Below, one piece after another: positions 10,201-20,677 of a stretch of 64,000 nucleotides of DNA. This stretch comes from Melanocharis versteri (lineage: Eukaryota; Chordata; Aves; Passeriformes; Melanocharitidae). The notes beneath the pieces are model-generated. The model searched no databases. It saw only the letters and a program-made list of their open reading frames with translations, and was not told where the DNA came from. The stretch lies in assembly GCA_013397845.1 (NCBI GenBank), contig VZTG01002903.1:726041-790040 (forward strand), in the 5' to 3' direction. The first letter of the stretch is position 1. Each line of letters starts with the position of its first letter. Both the position numbers and the translations under genes were made by a program.

Positions 10201-11506
10201 CCGTAGTTCTGCTGGATGAAGGAGCCGGAGTGGTCCCGGGCCAGGTACCGGCTGCAGTCCTTGATGTCCCGCAGCACGTCGTAGGAGGACTCCGTGCAAG
10301 TGCTGTCGTCGCTGAACTCCCCGGAGTCCTCCGTGGAATTCACCGAGTCCAAGAAGTGGCTCCTCTTGGAGCCCACGTACTGCACCATCTCCGTGCTGTT
10401 GCAAGATTTATTTAAGGCAGCTTTCTCCTCCTCCTCGCCGTCCTCTTCCTCGCCGTCCTCCTCCTCCTCCCCCCAGATGATGCCTTCCTCGGATTTGAAC
10501 TGAGAAGGGTCGGTGGCACCGCTGGGCCCCCTTTTCAGGGTGCTCCTGCTGTCCCTTTTGGTGCAGTTGCTGAACACGCTGGGGAAGAAGTTGAACTGGG
10601 CGTCCTCCTGTAGGGTGGTGGTCTTCTCCCGCACGTTGTCCTGGAAAGATTCGTATCTAATCTTTAGGGAGCAGACATCACTTCCCAAGGTGGAATCGTC
10701 ATCGTCGAACATGTAATTATCCACGTCTTCCTCAGAAAACAGATTTACAGAAAGCTCATTTTTGGAGCAGAGGTCAAGCAGCTCAATTTTACTTTCACTA
10801 ATGAAAGATTCAAAATAGCCCCATTCCTGGTTGGGATTTGTTAGTAAAGGTTCCTCACCATTGCATTTGTCTAATAGTAATCCCTCGTAATAATTTTTCT
10901 GAGTGGGGTCCTCTGAATCACTGTCAGATTTCTCTGCATCTCTTTTGTCCGCTGCCCTCGATTTATGCATAGGGAAGCTTAAAAGCTGGTCTGAAAGCAG
11001 TTGATCCCCATATCTCATGGTTTCTCCTGTGCTCATGCAGTGAATCCCTATATCAGAGACCGAACAGGTGTCATAATCCCTATTTATATCCCCCACTTTC
11101 AAGCTTATTCCCGGCTCCGCATCAATGCCGTCCTTGGATTCAATAAAGCAGCCCAGACAGGTCCGGCTCGGCTGCATCAGGCAGTCTCCCGTCAGCGCCG
11201 ACATCCCCCCGGGCTCCATCATGGTGAAAGGAGCCTTCTCGCAGTCGCCCGGCAGCGACCAGGAGCTCATGCCCTTGGTCACGCAGGACGTCAGGGAGAT
11301 GGCGTGGGCGGAGGAGTCGTCCGAGGCGTGCTCGGGGACATCCGTGAGGCGCAGCGGCGACGGGGGGCTCAGCAGGCAGGGCTTCTTGGCCGTCGGGGCG
11401 CGGTGGCACGCGGGGCCCTCCCTGGGAGCCGCGCTCAGCGCCGGGAACGGCGCCGCGGCCTCGGCGGCGCTGCAGGGCCTCTCATCGCCGTCCAGGGCGT
11501 GCGACT
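7231..11506 (-). CDS. NEXMIF: NEXMIF main coding exon, neurite extension and migration factor
   Basis: This 4,276-nt exon encodes about residues 26-1451, nearly the whole protein. Features in order: a conserved N-terminal part with GISLKVGD and LLSDQLLSFP (roughly 110-200); ELSVNLFSEEDVDNYMFDDD and SLKIRYESFQDN (about 265-315); a Glu-rich tract (about 367-388); a basic nuclear-localisation-like KKRRKV (about 507-512) followed by EPPVIIKYIIINRFKGEK, the best conserved block; a six-Gln run near 811-816; a Ser-rich region; a Lys/Ser-rich basic stretch (about 1140-1193); and a conserved C-terminal basic region. There is no signal peptide or membrane segment, and the composition suggests a largely disordered nuclear protein. 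The frame has no internal stop or frameshift. The open frame extends upstream to 11645 and downstream to a TAA at 7229-7227, but both ends are intronic. Much of the exon is GC- and CpG-rich, while some segments are AT-rich. Confidence 0.96.
9131..9150 (-). repeat. CAG repeat coding the NEXMIF Gln run
   Basis: A short pure CTG tract on the plus strand (CAG on the coding strand) encodes six consecutive Gln followed by His-Pro. It lies in a disordered part of the protein and is likely to vary in length between individuals or species. Confidence 0.9.
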
Positions 11507-14500
11507 CTGCGGGGACGGGGAAAAGGGAGCAAAAGAGAGAGCGGTTACCACCCTCGAAGGTGTCAGGCTCGCCACCCCGCTCCCCTTCTCCCAAGGTTTG
11601 GCGTGACTTTTCCCAAGGGCTCCTTTGGGAAGCCCTTCCCAGCAATCCTTCCCTCCTGGACTCGGTGGTGGTGTGCGTGGAAGGCAGAGGTAAACACGCT
11701 GCTCCCTGCAGCCAGCTGGAAGAGGTACAAGAGTACGTTTAGAACGCGCAACCCATCCGCTCTCCCCTCCTCATATCCATACGGTTACCTGGAAACTGCC
11801 TCTCAAACCTCACAATGTCATTAAAAAAACAAAACAGGCCTAATAAAAATGTTCTCATTAACATTGAAAAAATTAGCGGAAAAATAAGATTCTTAAAGAA
11901 ACAAAGCACCCCCCCCCGCGGGGTCTGAGCTTGCACACACCTGAGCTGTTTCACTGCTCCGGAGTCAGGAAGTGACGGCTGATTTTAAAAACCCAGCGGT
12001 CTTTTTGTCACTGTCCACGCCAAGAGAAGGCAGAAGATAGCACAGAGTTTAAAGCAATTATTGTTAGAATTATTGTGGGGTTTGCCATTCTTCCCTAATC
12101 GCTAAAAATGCCTTTTTAGTCATGTAAGGATTTTTTAACCTAAGGATTTTTTTAGTTTTACCTCGTTGCGCTTCTTTTATGGCAGAATAAAGTTATGAAT
12201 GTACTTTTATCTGACTCCTGGCTCAACGGACGGTATGACCCTTGAAATTTAAATACGATGTCTTTTCATCCATGAACACGCTCTGATATCTCTGTATTAA
12301 AAAAAAAAATATTCCGATGAGTGCATTCATCCCAGCCAGAGAGCTCTGCCGACTCGGAGCCCGGTGCTTTTGTCATGGCTCAGGTCTTTCTTTTTTGGTG
12401 GCTCCACTGAAGGCAGAGGGGCGAGAGCCGAGGCTTTCCAGGGAGGGACAAGTGCTCTAAAACACAACTGGAGCACAAGGGTGTGGCATTAAATGGGGCA
12501 AGCACAGGGGTTTATTTGGCTGCTGCGACCCTCCACAAGTGCTCCTATTCCAAACTGAGAGGAAAGGGAGTCTCCTGCATCCTTGGCAGCCTGGGGAGGG
12601 GAGGTTTGTGCTGGCACAGGTACCCCCAGCACGATGGAAACCCCCCAGGTGGGCAGGATGGAAAGGAACAGGATGCCATGGAAGGAGTGGGACGCCTGCC
12701 TGTGCCAAGCAGGAGGTCTAAACCCTCCTAATTTCATCCCAAAAACTCCCATCAGCTTTGTGCTCCAGGGGCCTTAGGGATGGAGCCATCAGTGAAGCCT
12801 GAACCAAGCACAAACTGCAGCTGGAGCCTCGCAGCACTCCCAGGACTTCAAACCTTTTCCCAAAGACTCCCTAACTCCAACCAGGACTGCAGTGCAATGC
12901 CTGTCAGCATCTTCAACATGAACGACTTGGAAAAGGCCAGACTGGCTTGCTTGAAAAGGGTTAAAAAAAGGAAATAAATAAAAAAGCTGATTTTTGAGTC
13001 CCTCCCACCAGTCTTCAGATCAGAAATGCAGAGGTGGTATCTTTTTCCTTAAGCACCAAAACAAATTAACCAGTGCAGTTCCACTTCAGAAGTAAAATAA
13101 AATAAAAAATCAGCTTGGAGCTGACAGGAAGCATGGAAAATTTGAGGATAAAAGAAGAATGTCTGTGAATGCTGTAAGACTCAAAGAAGGGGGAGGCAGA
13201 AAGCTGAAATTCAATCTCAAAAGCTGCATTCAATAGGCAAAGCTGCTATTATATAAAATAAACTGTCTCTGGGAATTTCTTCAGGTTTATACTTGTGTGA
13301 GTGAACTTAACTCTTGCGAAATACAAATGCCAAAACCTGATTTTCTGGGGCTCCATATCAGCCTAAAATCAGGCCCGTGTTCAAGTGATGCTCCAAGGGA
13401 ATACACTTCCCACAGAAAATGCTGGGGAAGCAAAACCACTTTTCCCAGTTTCACTCAGCATCCACCCAGCAGCACATGGGCAAGGGGAGGTGGCAGCTCC
13501 AGAGCTTCGTGCTGGCTCCTGGCCTTGGATTCAGCAGCAGATCCCACCCACCAGTGTTCAAACTGAAGATTTAAACTGACAGAGGGGAGGCTGAAGATGG
13601 GATTTGGGGAAGGAATTCTTGGCTCTGAGGGTGGGGAGGCCCTGGCACAGGGTGCCCAGAGAAGCTGTGGCTGTCCCTGGATCCCTGGAAGTGTCCAAGG
13701 TTGGATGGAGCTTGGAGCAGCCTGGGACAGTGGAAGGTGTCCCTGCCCATGGCACTGGATGGGCTTTAAGGTCTCTTCTAACCTAGAGCACTCTATAGTG
13801 TTATGTCTAATTAAAGCACTGTTTAAACCCTGTTTAACTGAATTCCATGGAAGTGGTATGAGATTCTAAAAACCCCCTCCTTACTGCTCAGGGCAGCACT
13901 GGTTTTGCTGTCCACTGGATCAGACGAGGGGACCACGGCTATGAAATCCCCCTGCAGCTCCAGCAGCTGCAGCTTTACCCTGTGGTCAGGAAGGAGATGG
14001 GCTGACAGGGTCAGAGAGCTCCCAAATTTCATCCCAGGGGCAACTGTGAGCATGGGCCTCACCTGCCACCAGCACGAGCTGCGGGGTCCTCACGGGCACC
14101 CACGTGGCTGGAGTTGCTCCGAGGTTTTGGTAAAGAACAAGAACATTTGTCTCTTCCACCTTGTTTAGAGCTGACTGAAAGATCTGAACATATGTCAGAG
14201 GACCAAGCCCTTGATATCAAATTTATATATAAATAAAATCTATCTATCTCAAGATTTATGGGCCAATACAAAATGTAAAAAGCCATGAAATTAAACATAA
14301 AACACATTGAAGAATGAAAGCATCAGGCTCTACCTCCCCTCTGCATTTACTGTGGCCAGCAACTACAGTCCAAATGACCTCAGAAAATGCTCAGAGGCCT
14401 ATTCATTTCAATCAGGCTTTCAGACAGCTGAGCACTGTTACTCCTAATTAGCTATTCTGAAAGCAGGCATGGAATCGATGAAATAGATGCAGGCAAAGTT

Positions 14501-15131
14501 GGGCATTTTGGGAGGCTGCTAGAAGGGGCTGATCCTTCCCCACCCACGCTGGTGGCAGCTGGAATGACCTGGTGGCTCCCAGGAACACGACCTGTCTGTG
14601 CAGAGAAGGGATTACACGACAGGGAATCCCACGTGCTGGGTGATGGGACACAGGCAAGAACTAGCTCCCAAATCCAACCTTCCCTTCCCACTAATCCTGA
14701 CTTTTTTCTCCTACCCAATCTCTAATTTTCCCCCAGTTTGTGGGAACTAAGTATCCTTCAGCCAAATTTTGCTAATGGGATCATAATGCTAAGAGAGGGG
14801 AAAGATTCCCAACAGACAGAGGGGCTACAAAGCCCTGGATGACTTTTTTCCCCCAAGAAACCAAACTAAAATCTCTAATTCAAACTGCACGTGCACATAA
14901 ACTTTTCCAGCCATGCCCATGCACGGGCAAAAGCAGTCCTTGTTAAGGCCTAAAAAGGTGTAGATTTATGGCTGGAATGATTCCTGTGCAGAAAACACCC
15001 ATTTACTCCCCTGCTCCACGTTGCAGAGATACCCACAAACTGCTAATATTAAATGCACAAAAGGAATTAGGAAAATAAGTTGGCTTCCAAGTCGTCGCTG
15101 CTCCCTCATGTACCATAATTAAGTTCCTTAC
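11507..15131 (-). other. NEXMIF intron between start exon and main exon
   Basis: This 3,625-bp intron has a pyrimidine-rich acceptor next to 11507 (TCTCTCTTTTGCTCCC then CCGTCCCCGCAG). It contains one CR1 tail at 13596-13800. The stretch 11950-12330 is unique AT-rich sequence close to the exon and includes a tandem pair of AATTATTGT (12056-12064 and 12068-12076). The rest, including 12340-13590 and 13801-15131, holds nothing I recognise. Confidence 0.85.
13596..13800 (+). mobile_element. CR1 3'-tail fragment
   Basis: It begins near GGGATTTGGGGAAGGAATTC, continues through GTGCCCAGAGAAGCTGTGGC and ends in GGTCTCTTCTAACC. This is the standard 5'-truncated avian CR1 tail, in sense orientation, inside the NEXMIF intron. 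Confidence 0.92.
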
Positions 15132-15207
15132 CATTTTCTTTCACCCCATTAATCAGGATACTTTCTTGGTCTTCTGAGGCACAATCCTGCTCTTGTTGGT
15201 CATCCAT
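15132..15207 (-). CDS. NEXMIF: NEXMIF coding exon 1 with the start codon
   Basis: This small exon encodes the first 25 codons plus one base. The peptide starts MDDQQEQDCASEDQ and ends LINGVKEN. It matches the human N-terminus as I remember it, especially the LINGVKEN motif, and that is why this ATG was chosen. The exon ends at a good donor, AATG|GTAAGG, at 15131-15130. Upstream of the ATG the frame stays open to 15354, but the translation there is a hydrophobic run typical of a translated intron, so it is not used. The start context is weak at -3 (T) with G at +4. An out-of-frame ATG overlaps 4 nt downstream. The exon is too short to be found from ORF length; it was found by protein motif and splice phase. 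Confidence 0.9.
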
Positions 15208-15256
15208 CAATTTAACCTCTTTCTGTTCACTCCATGCCCCACTGCATCTGGCCAAC
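15208..15256 (-). other. Probable 5' UTR part of the NEXMIF start exon
   Basis: On the minus strand, 49 nt upstream of the ATG, the sequence TTTCTGGAAATGTGCAG|GTTGG offers a plausible 3' splice site, with the exon starting at 15256. The start exon would then be about 125 nt, preceded by one or more non-coding 5' exons farther up. The polypyrimidine tract is only moderate, so the exact boundary is a guess. Confidence 0.45.
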
Positions 15257-18049
15257 CTGCACATTTCCAGAAACACAACCACAGTCAGTGCAATCCCCAG
15301 GATCAGCTCAAGGAACCGTGAATAAAAAATAACAACAATAAACCGCCCCCGCACAGCCTCGCACGCTGCCTGCGCCCTCCTTAAGAGGACAAATCCAATT
15401 TATTTAGGCTCTCAGCTTGTCACTTTTCCACTCCAAAAGGCAAGTCCCATGTATTTTCAGCAAGGGGAAAACGCTGTGTATCAGCATTTCCTTCCCCAAA
15501 GTCCTGCTCTGGGAGGTGCAGAGGTGCTCAGCACCGCTGCAGGACCCTCCACATCACCCAAAATTGCTGTGCAAAGGCAGGTTAGACACGTCCAGCCAGG
15601 AAAGCTCATCCATCTCCAGATGGATCAGTGGAGAGATGAAGGAGAGGATTCATCCCAGTTCATCAACAGCAACTCTACGACGGAGCTGGAAAAAAATACG
15701 GATACTGGAGTGACAGCTGCTCACCCCTGCTATCAGCCATTGCCCTTCCAAGCACTGGCAGGGATGAGAAACTTCCCAAAAAAGCAGTTTTTTGTGGAAA
15801 AGTATCTCCACGAGAGCTCCATCCTTGGAAGCCTCATTCCCCTGTGACTGCCCACTGTCCCCACTGGGTGAAGCTCCACCTCCAGTGAACGATGAGCAGC
15901 CCAGGCTGACGGGGCTTGGTGGGGCTTCACCAGAGCGAAGAACCTGAGAGCAGGATCCAGCCCAGATCTTCTCCCTTCCTCCACTGAGGTCCCCCCACCC
16001 TTCAGAGCCACCACTTGCCTACGAGAGGGAGGAGCAGCAGAGTGGTGTGGCTGAAACCCGGGCATGGGTGGCACTGGAGATCCCTCATCAGTGCTCCTGA
16101 TTCACAGAATTGCACTTCTTTGACTGCAAATTCAAGTCAAAAATCTATTTTATGCCCTTCTCGCAACTCGAATTAATTTTTTTCTCTCCCACGAACAGGT
16201 ACGAGATTGCAGCATTGGTTTAGGTGTTTTTCTGGGTTTGGGGGGGTTTTTTGTTTGGCTTTTTACTTTTCACATCAACATTTGTCAGTGTCTGCTGTTC
16301 CCACAGCACTCACTGCCCTGGGGTTCAGCAGCCAAACTTCATTCATATTCAGATTTGCAGTGGAGTCCTCTTAATTAACGTGAAATCTTTACAACCGCCT
16401 AAGTGAAACCTTCACCCAACTTAAAGATGTTGTGACACCGAGAGGAAGATAAGAATAACAAGCATCAGTAACTCCATTCCTTTGCATATTTAGAGGAATA
16501 TTTAACTAACCCCGAGAGTTTTCCTTTGATGCAAATCCCCATCTCAAAGCTCTCCAACGCCAGCCGGTTTGCTGTGGTAAGACCCCTCTCCTGCCAGCAC
16601 CCTCCCCACACCCTGAGCTCCCTCCCTGGCCTTTCATCGCTGACATGCTGCAGCAGGAGAGACTCCAAAAGCCAGAGCAGAGATCAGAGTTATTTCTCCA
16701 TGAAGGAGATTAATGTCTGAGTGTGGAAGCTGCTCTGCGTCTGCCACTGACAGGCTACAGCTTTGTGCCTCCTCAATAATATCTCCTGCCTGTTAAATGT
16801 GCCTTAATTAATAGAAGTATTAATAAATTAAGTTTTTAGAATGTCTATTAATGAAAATATTAATAAAATATCTTCGGCCTCGGGAGAAGCGGAGGGGTCT
16901 CAGGAGACCAGAGAACCACCACTGGCTCCACACACGCTGCACTGGCTCCCAGTGTGGCTGCTGGGGAGGGGGCTGAGGTGTCACAGGAGGGTTTGGGTGG
17001 AAGGGACCTTAAAGATCATCCAGTGCCACGGGCAGGGACACTTTCCACTGTCCCAGCTTGCTCCAAGCCCTGTCCAGCCTGGCCTTGGGCACTGCCAGGG
17101 ATCCAGGGGCAGCCACAGCTTCTCTGGGCACCCTGTGCCAGGGCCTCCCCACCCTCACAGGGAAGGATTTCTTCCCAATATCCCATCCATCCCTGCCCTC
17201 TGGCAGTGGGAAGCCATTCCCTGTGTCCTGTCCCTCCAGACCCCTGTCCAAAGCCCCTCTCCAGCTCCCCTGGAGCCCCTTTAGGCACTGGAAAGGGCTC
17301 CAAAGTCTCCCTGGAGCCACGCAAAGCAAAAGGGGAAAGGCCCTGCCAGGAGAACAGCTTCAGTCCTCGAAAGGACTTGGAGTATGGTCATCATTTAAGT
17401 ATTTAATTAGATCTATTTCACTGGAGAATCAAGGCAGCATTTCAAGGTATCCAAGTACCTAACCCAAACAGGGACACTATGGAATTTTTCCTCCCTGTTC
17501 AATGTTTAACCCCCAGGATGCAGAGTGAGGGCTCAGAGCTGGTGCAGGGTTCCGTGGGAAGGTTCATCCTGCAAGTCAGGTCTCTATTTATGGGTGTGAT
17601 AAGCTGAGACCTGCAGCTCTGAGCTCAGGAGCACCAGCAGCATCTTTGCTGACCCGATTTTCACTGGGTGTCCTGGCTGCCAGGGGTTTATTTGGTGTAA
17701 AATGCCACAGGTGGCCTGTTTTCACCCCAGAACATCACCACACCCTGTTCCAGTGACGGCCTGCAACGAGTAAAACACACGACAGAAGCAGGAACAGTAA
17801 TTCCCCAATATTGTAAATTTGTCACTTCCAGCACACAAAACATCTCCAGAGAGGAAACAACAAGGAGCTCCCCAAGGAAGAGCCCAGTCACCTCCAAGGA
17901 CAGGATGGTGCCATCCAGCTCCTGCTGGGATTTCCAGCAGGGGAGGAAGGAGCAGGATCCCACCCGTGGGTTCCACGCCTCTGCCTGCTCGTGTCAGGGC
18001 TTTGACTGGTTTGCAAACAGGTCCACGAGGAAGGAGTCCATCTTTCCTT
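15257..18049. other. Probable NEXMIF 5' intron or flank, mostly unique
   Basis: Apart from the CR1 tail at 16990-17320 I recognise no repeat, exon or RNA gene. Part of 16780-16870 is AT-rich, with repeated TTAATTAAT-like motifs. Confidence 0.6.
16990..17320 (-). mobile_element. CR1 3'-tail fragment
   Basis: Minus-strand CR1 tail: GGAAGGGACCTTAAAGATCA at the 3' end, then GGCCTTGGGCACTGCCAGGG and the segment up to TGGAGCCCCTTTAGGC. It produces several false frames of about 100-150 codons. Confidence 0.93.
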
Positions 18050-19240
18050 CATTCTGAGGGATACTCAGGGGCCAACCTTCATGGAGAGAGCAGGGAACAG
18101 ACAGGGGGCAAGCAGCAGGCACAAAGGGAGAGTTTACTGACCTTTAACCTCGTAGTGTTACGATTTTTTGGGATGTGTGTGCACAACGGGGAGGGAAGCG
18201 CGCCAGGGATGTTCCTGGTGGATGAAATCCAAAGGCTGGAGGAGACAATGAAATGCAACAACAAAGGGGATGTGCTTGGGGACAACTCTTCTCCACGACT
18301 GCAGTGACCCAGGGAGCAGAGAACCAGCAGGAAAGAACGGAGAAGGGTGCAGATGGGGGATCTTCCCCCAGGGTCAGACAGAGGTGAAGCACAAATGGGA
18401 CAGACAGCCCAGCTTTGCTGAGACCCGCTGGACAAGGGGGCCTTTGGGACCAGTGTGACCAGGAAAGGTCACACCAAATTTGGGGGTAGAGACCCCAAAA
18501 GGGACGGGGAGAAACAGCAGCAAAGAAAAGCTGACAAAGGGGCTGGACGTGATGCAGAACAGGAAGGAACAGAAGGCTGGGGATAACAAAGAGCAGGAGA
18601 ACAGCTGGGTCCCAGGCAAGAAAAACTAAAGCAGGAGAGGTCTGGGGCATAAAGGCGGCGGGCAGAGAATACACTGGGAAACAGGAGAGCACAGAACACA
18701 GAGTTATCTGCAGGCTGAGGTATAAAAGGGAGAGAATACAGATTTCAGATGGTGTCAGGCCACTGAAGAGAGGCACGGCTGGGGTCACGCTATTATGAAG
18801 AGCTGGCAGGAGGAAAATCAGGCTCCAGCTTGAAGTTGATGAACTTGACTGGAGCCAGAGTGGACGGAGGAAGAGGATGGTGGGCGGAAGGCACTGGGCA
18901 AAGACGTGGGGTCGGATGAACTCCAGGCCTCTGGAGGAGGAGGACGGGAGCACAGCGGGGCTGGCTGTGCTTCAAGGACAGGCACAGCACATTCAGTCAC
19001 CGGGAAGAATTCAGAAGGACTTTTGCTGATTGCGCCACGGACTCCGGGGCATCGGCCTGCTAAGATCACAGCTGGCACCACAGAAAGTCACTGGCTAAGG
19101 AAGGAATGGAGGGGAAGAAGCCACAGAAAGCGAGCAGTGGAGCTGAACAATAATCCAGCCAGTTCTAAGCACAAGATGGACAAATTAATGGGCAGAAGGA
19201 CAGGATGCAGAGCTGTGGTAGCAATACACAGGGCTCAGTG
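18050..19240. other. Purine-rich kilobase of unknown nature
   Basis: The plus strand is strongly enriched in A and G for about 1.1 kb, with many AGAGAAC, GGAGAAGG and CAGGAGAAC words and few pyrimidine runs. The asymmetry makes a long minus-strand frame (18144-18953, 269 codons) rich in Ser, Leu and Pro. A TATAAAAGGG box-like sequence is at 18721-18730. It could be an unclassified old LTR element or non-coding transcript, but no terminal repeats, primer site or coding motifs were found. Confidence 0.4.
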
Positions 19241-19727
19241 ACCTGGAGAAACCCCTTTCAGCCCTATGGCTCAGGTCAGGTGAAAGATTCCGAGTGCCTC
19301 TAAAAGCCCTCAGCATCACAGCTGAGGAAATTCTCCATTCCTCACAATTCCTGTCAATTTTCCCATTTCCAGTGCTAATGGGACTGTACAAAACCTGTTA
19401 GTGAGCAGCTCCCGTGCACACGTCTGGGAGAACACCAACACAGCATCACAATGGACCCTCTGCCACAAACCTCCTGCTGCCTTCGAGCTGGTCCTTCAGC
19501 CCAGGGGGCCAAGAAACCCAAAGGATGATTTTGTTCTCTTTTAAAAAGCCTTACGAGACACTCTAGAGGTTTTATGGGTGTTGCTGTTGCTGGAGTGGAG
19601 GCAAACGTGGTTGAAAAATGATGTCCCAGCTCCCTCTGCTCCCAGCACGGAGCAAGATCCTGGTGGAATGTCCCTTCACCAGCTCCTTGGAGTAAAACCA
19701 GATTATTTCTTGTTCTATAAATTCCTA

Positions 19728-19772
19728 GAATCCCAGAATGATTAGGCTTGGAAGGAACCCTTGAACAGAGAA
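19728..19772 (-). mobile_element. Very short CR1 3'-end fragment
   Basis: ATCCCAGAATGATTAGGCTT then GGAAGGAACCC resembles the terminal bases of CR1 in reverse orientation. Only about 45 bp remain. Confidence 0.55.
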
Positions 19773-20660
19773 GGAAATGCCTGAATTGCAAAGCTAAAAA
19801 TCCTAGGCATGTTCCCTCATCCACCTCCAGTCACATAAATGATGGACCTGGTGTTCACTCAAACCCATCCAAACTTTAGGATTTAAGCATGTTCCTGTTA
19901 ACTCTAATCTTGCAAAGACAAAAGGGGAAATGCCACCCCTGAGGCCTCCCTGCAGACGCTTCCTTGGGAGGCAGCAGTGATTTGGCTCATGGCATTTTCC
20001 AGCAGAATCAGGGATGGTCACAGTGGATGCACTTACAGGGGATAAAGCACACGAGCTGGCCATGATTGCCACAAAAATCCAGTGCTTGGCCATTTAAATC
20101 TATGTATCTATATCTCTATATAACCTATAAATATAAATATTTACCCACTGCTGGTTGAACACCCCCTCATTCCTATTTCCTGGGCACCACCATTACACCA
20201 TAGAGCTCAACACTCTCCTCCCAGGCAGGGGAGGGGAAAAAATCTACCAGATAATAATAAAAAACAGCCCACAGGCCTGACTGAAAGCCCAGCTGCACAT
20301 GTGGGACTTCTATGAGGTGGACATGATTCTGAGCTGGGGATGGCTGCTCTGGAATTAAAGCTGCCAGAGTGTTTCAGCTTCAAGCTGAATAACCAAAAGG
20401 TCACTCACACCCAGACACAACCCAACGTGCCAGCTCCTATTTACACACAGCTTCCACATCCTGAGTGTTGCAGCTCATGAGGGTAGATGGAGAGGGAGTA
20501 TCCAGAGTGAAGGAGAATCTTTTTATGGAGAAGTGGGGGAAGAAAGCGAAGAAGAAGAAGAAGCCGTGTCTTTTTTTCCTGCAGAATTGTGAATAAGTGC
20601 AGGTGTTCTATATATGCAGTTGTATCTTTCAAAAAAAGAGCTTTAGAGAAATTAATTACA

Positions 20661-20677
20661 TGTCAGAGCCTCTGACA
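20661..20677. repeat. Perfect 17-bp palindrome TGTCAGAGCCTCTGACA
   Basis: Eight-base arms (TGTCAGAG and CTCTGACA) surround a single C. A TAATTA homeodomain core lies just upstream at about 20652. Paired TGTCA/TGACA cores are the type bound by TALE homeodomain proteins (MEIS/TGIF), but binding here is only inferred. Confidence 0.6.

Larger units (their letters stand above)
6249..15207 (-). other. NEXMIF: NEXMIF gene, spliced coding model with three coding exons
   Basis: Proposed coding join, minus strand: 15207-15132, 11506-7231, 6459-6249. The first junction is AATG|GTAAGG to CCCCGCAG|AGTCGC and is phase 1, making a Glu codon. The second is CTGAG|GTAATG to TTCCTGCAG|GGAATC and is phase 2, making an Arg codon. 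The joined frame stays open for about 1,520 codons. Identity rests on recognising the NEXMIF N-terminus (MDDQQ...LINGVKEN), the region MEPGGMSALTGDCLMQPSRT, the block around EWCPKKRRKV and the C-terminal FPVFEEET. Human NEXMIF is a nuclear neuronal protein affecting neurite extension, migration and adhesion, and its loss causes X-linked intellectual disability and epilepsy. No other protein gene is seen. Non-coding 5' exons and the promoter are not resolved. Confidence 0.93.

Noticed and set aside
11507..11645. ATG at 11645 as the NEXMIF start
   Set aside because: The sequence 11507-11645 is pyrimidine-rich intron before a strong CAG acceptor; the matching N-terminus is in the exon at 15132-15207 with the correct phase.
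15208..15354. Hydrophobic N-terminal extension of NEXMIF
   Set aside because: The open frame upstream of the ATG looks like translated intron and would add a membrane-like segment unlike the known nuclear protein.
18144..18953. 269-codon minus-strand frame
   Set aside because: It arises from pyrimidine-rich composition, with Ser/Leu/Pro/Cys bias and no domain motif; no splice or start context supports it.
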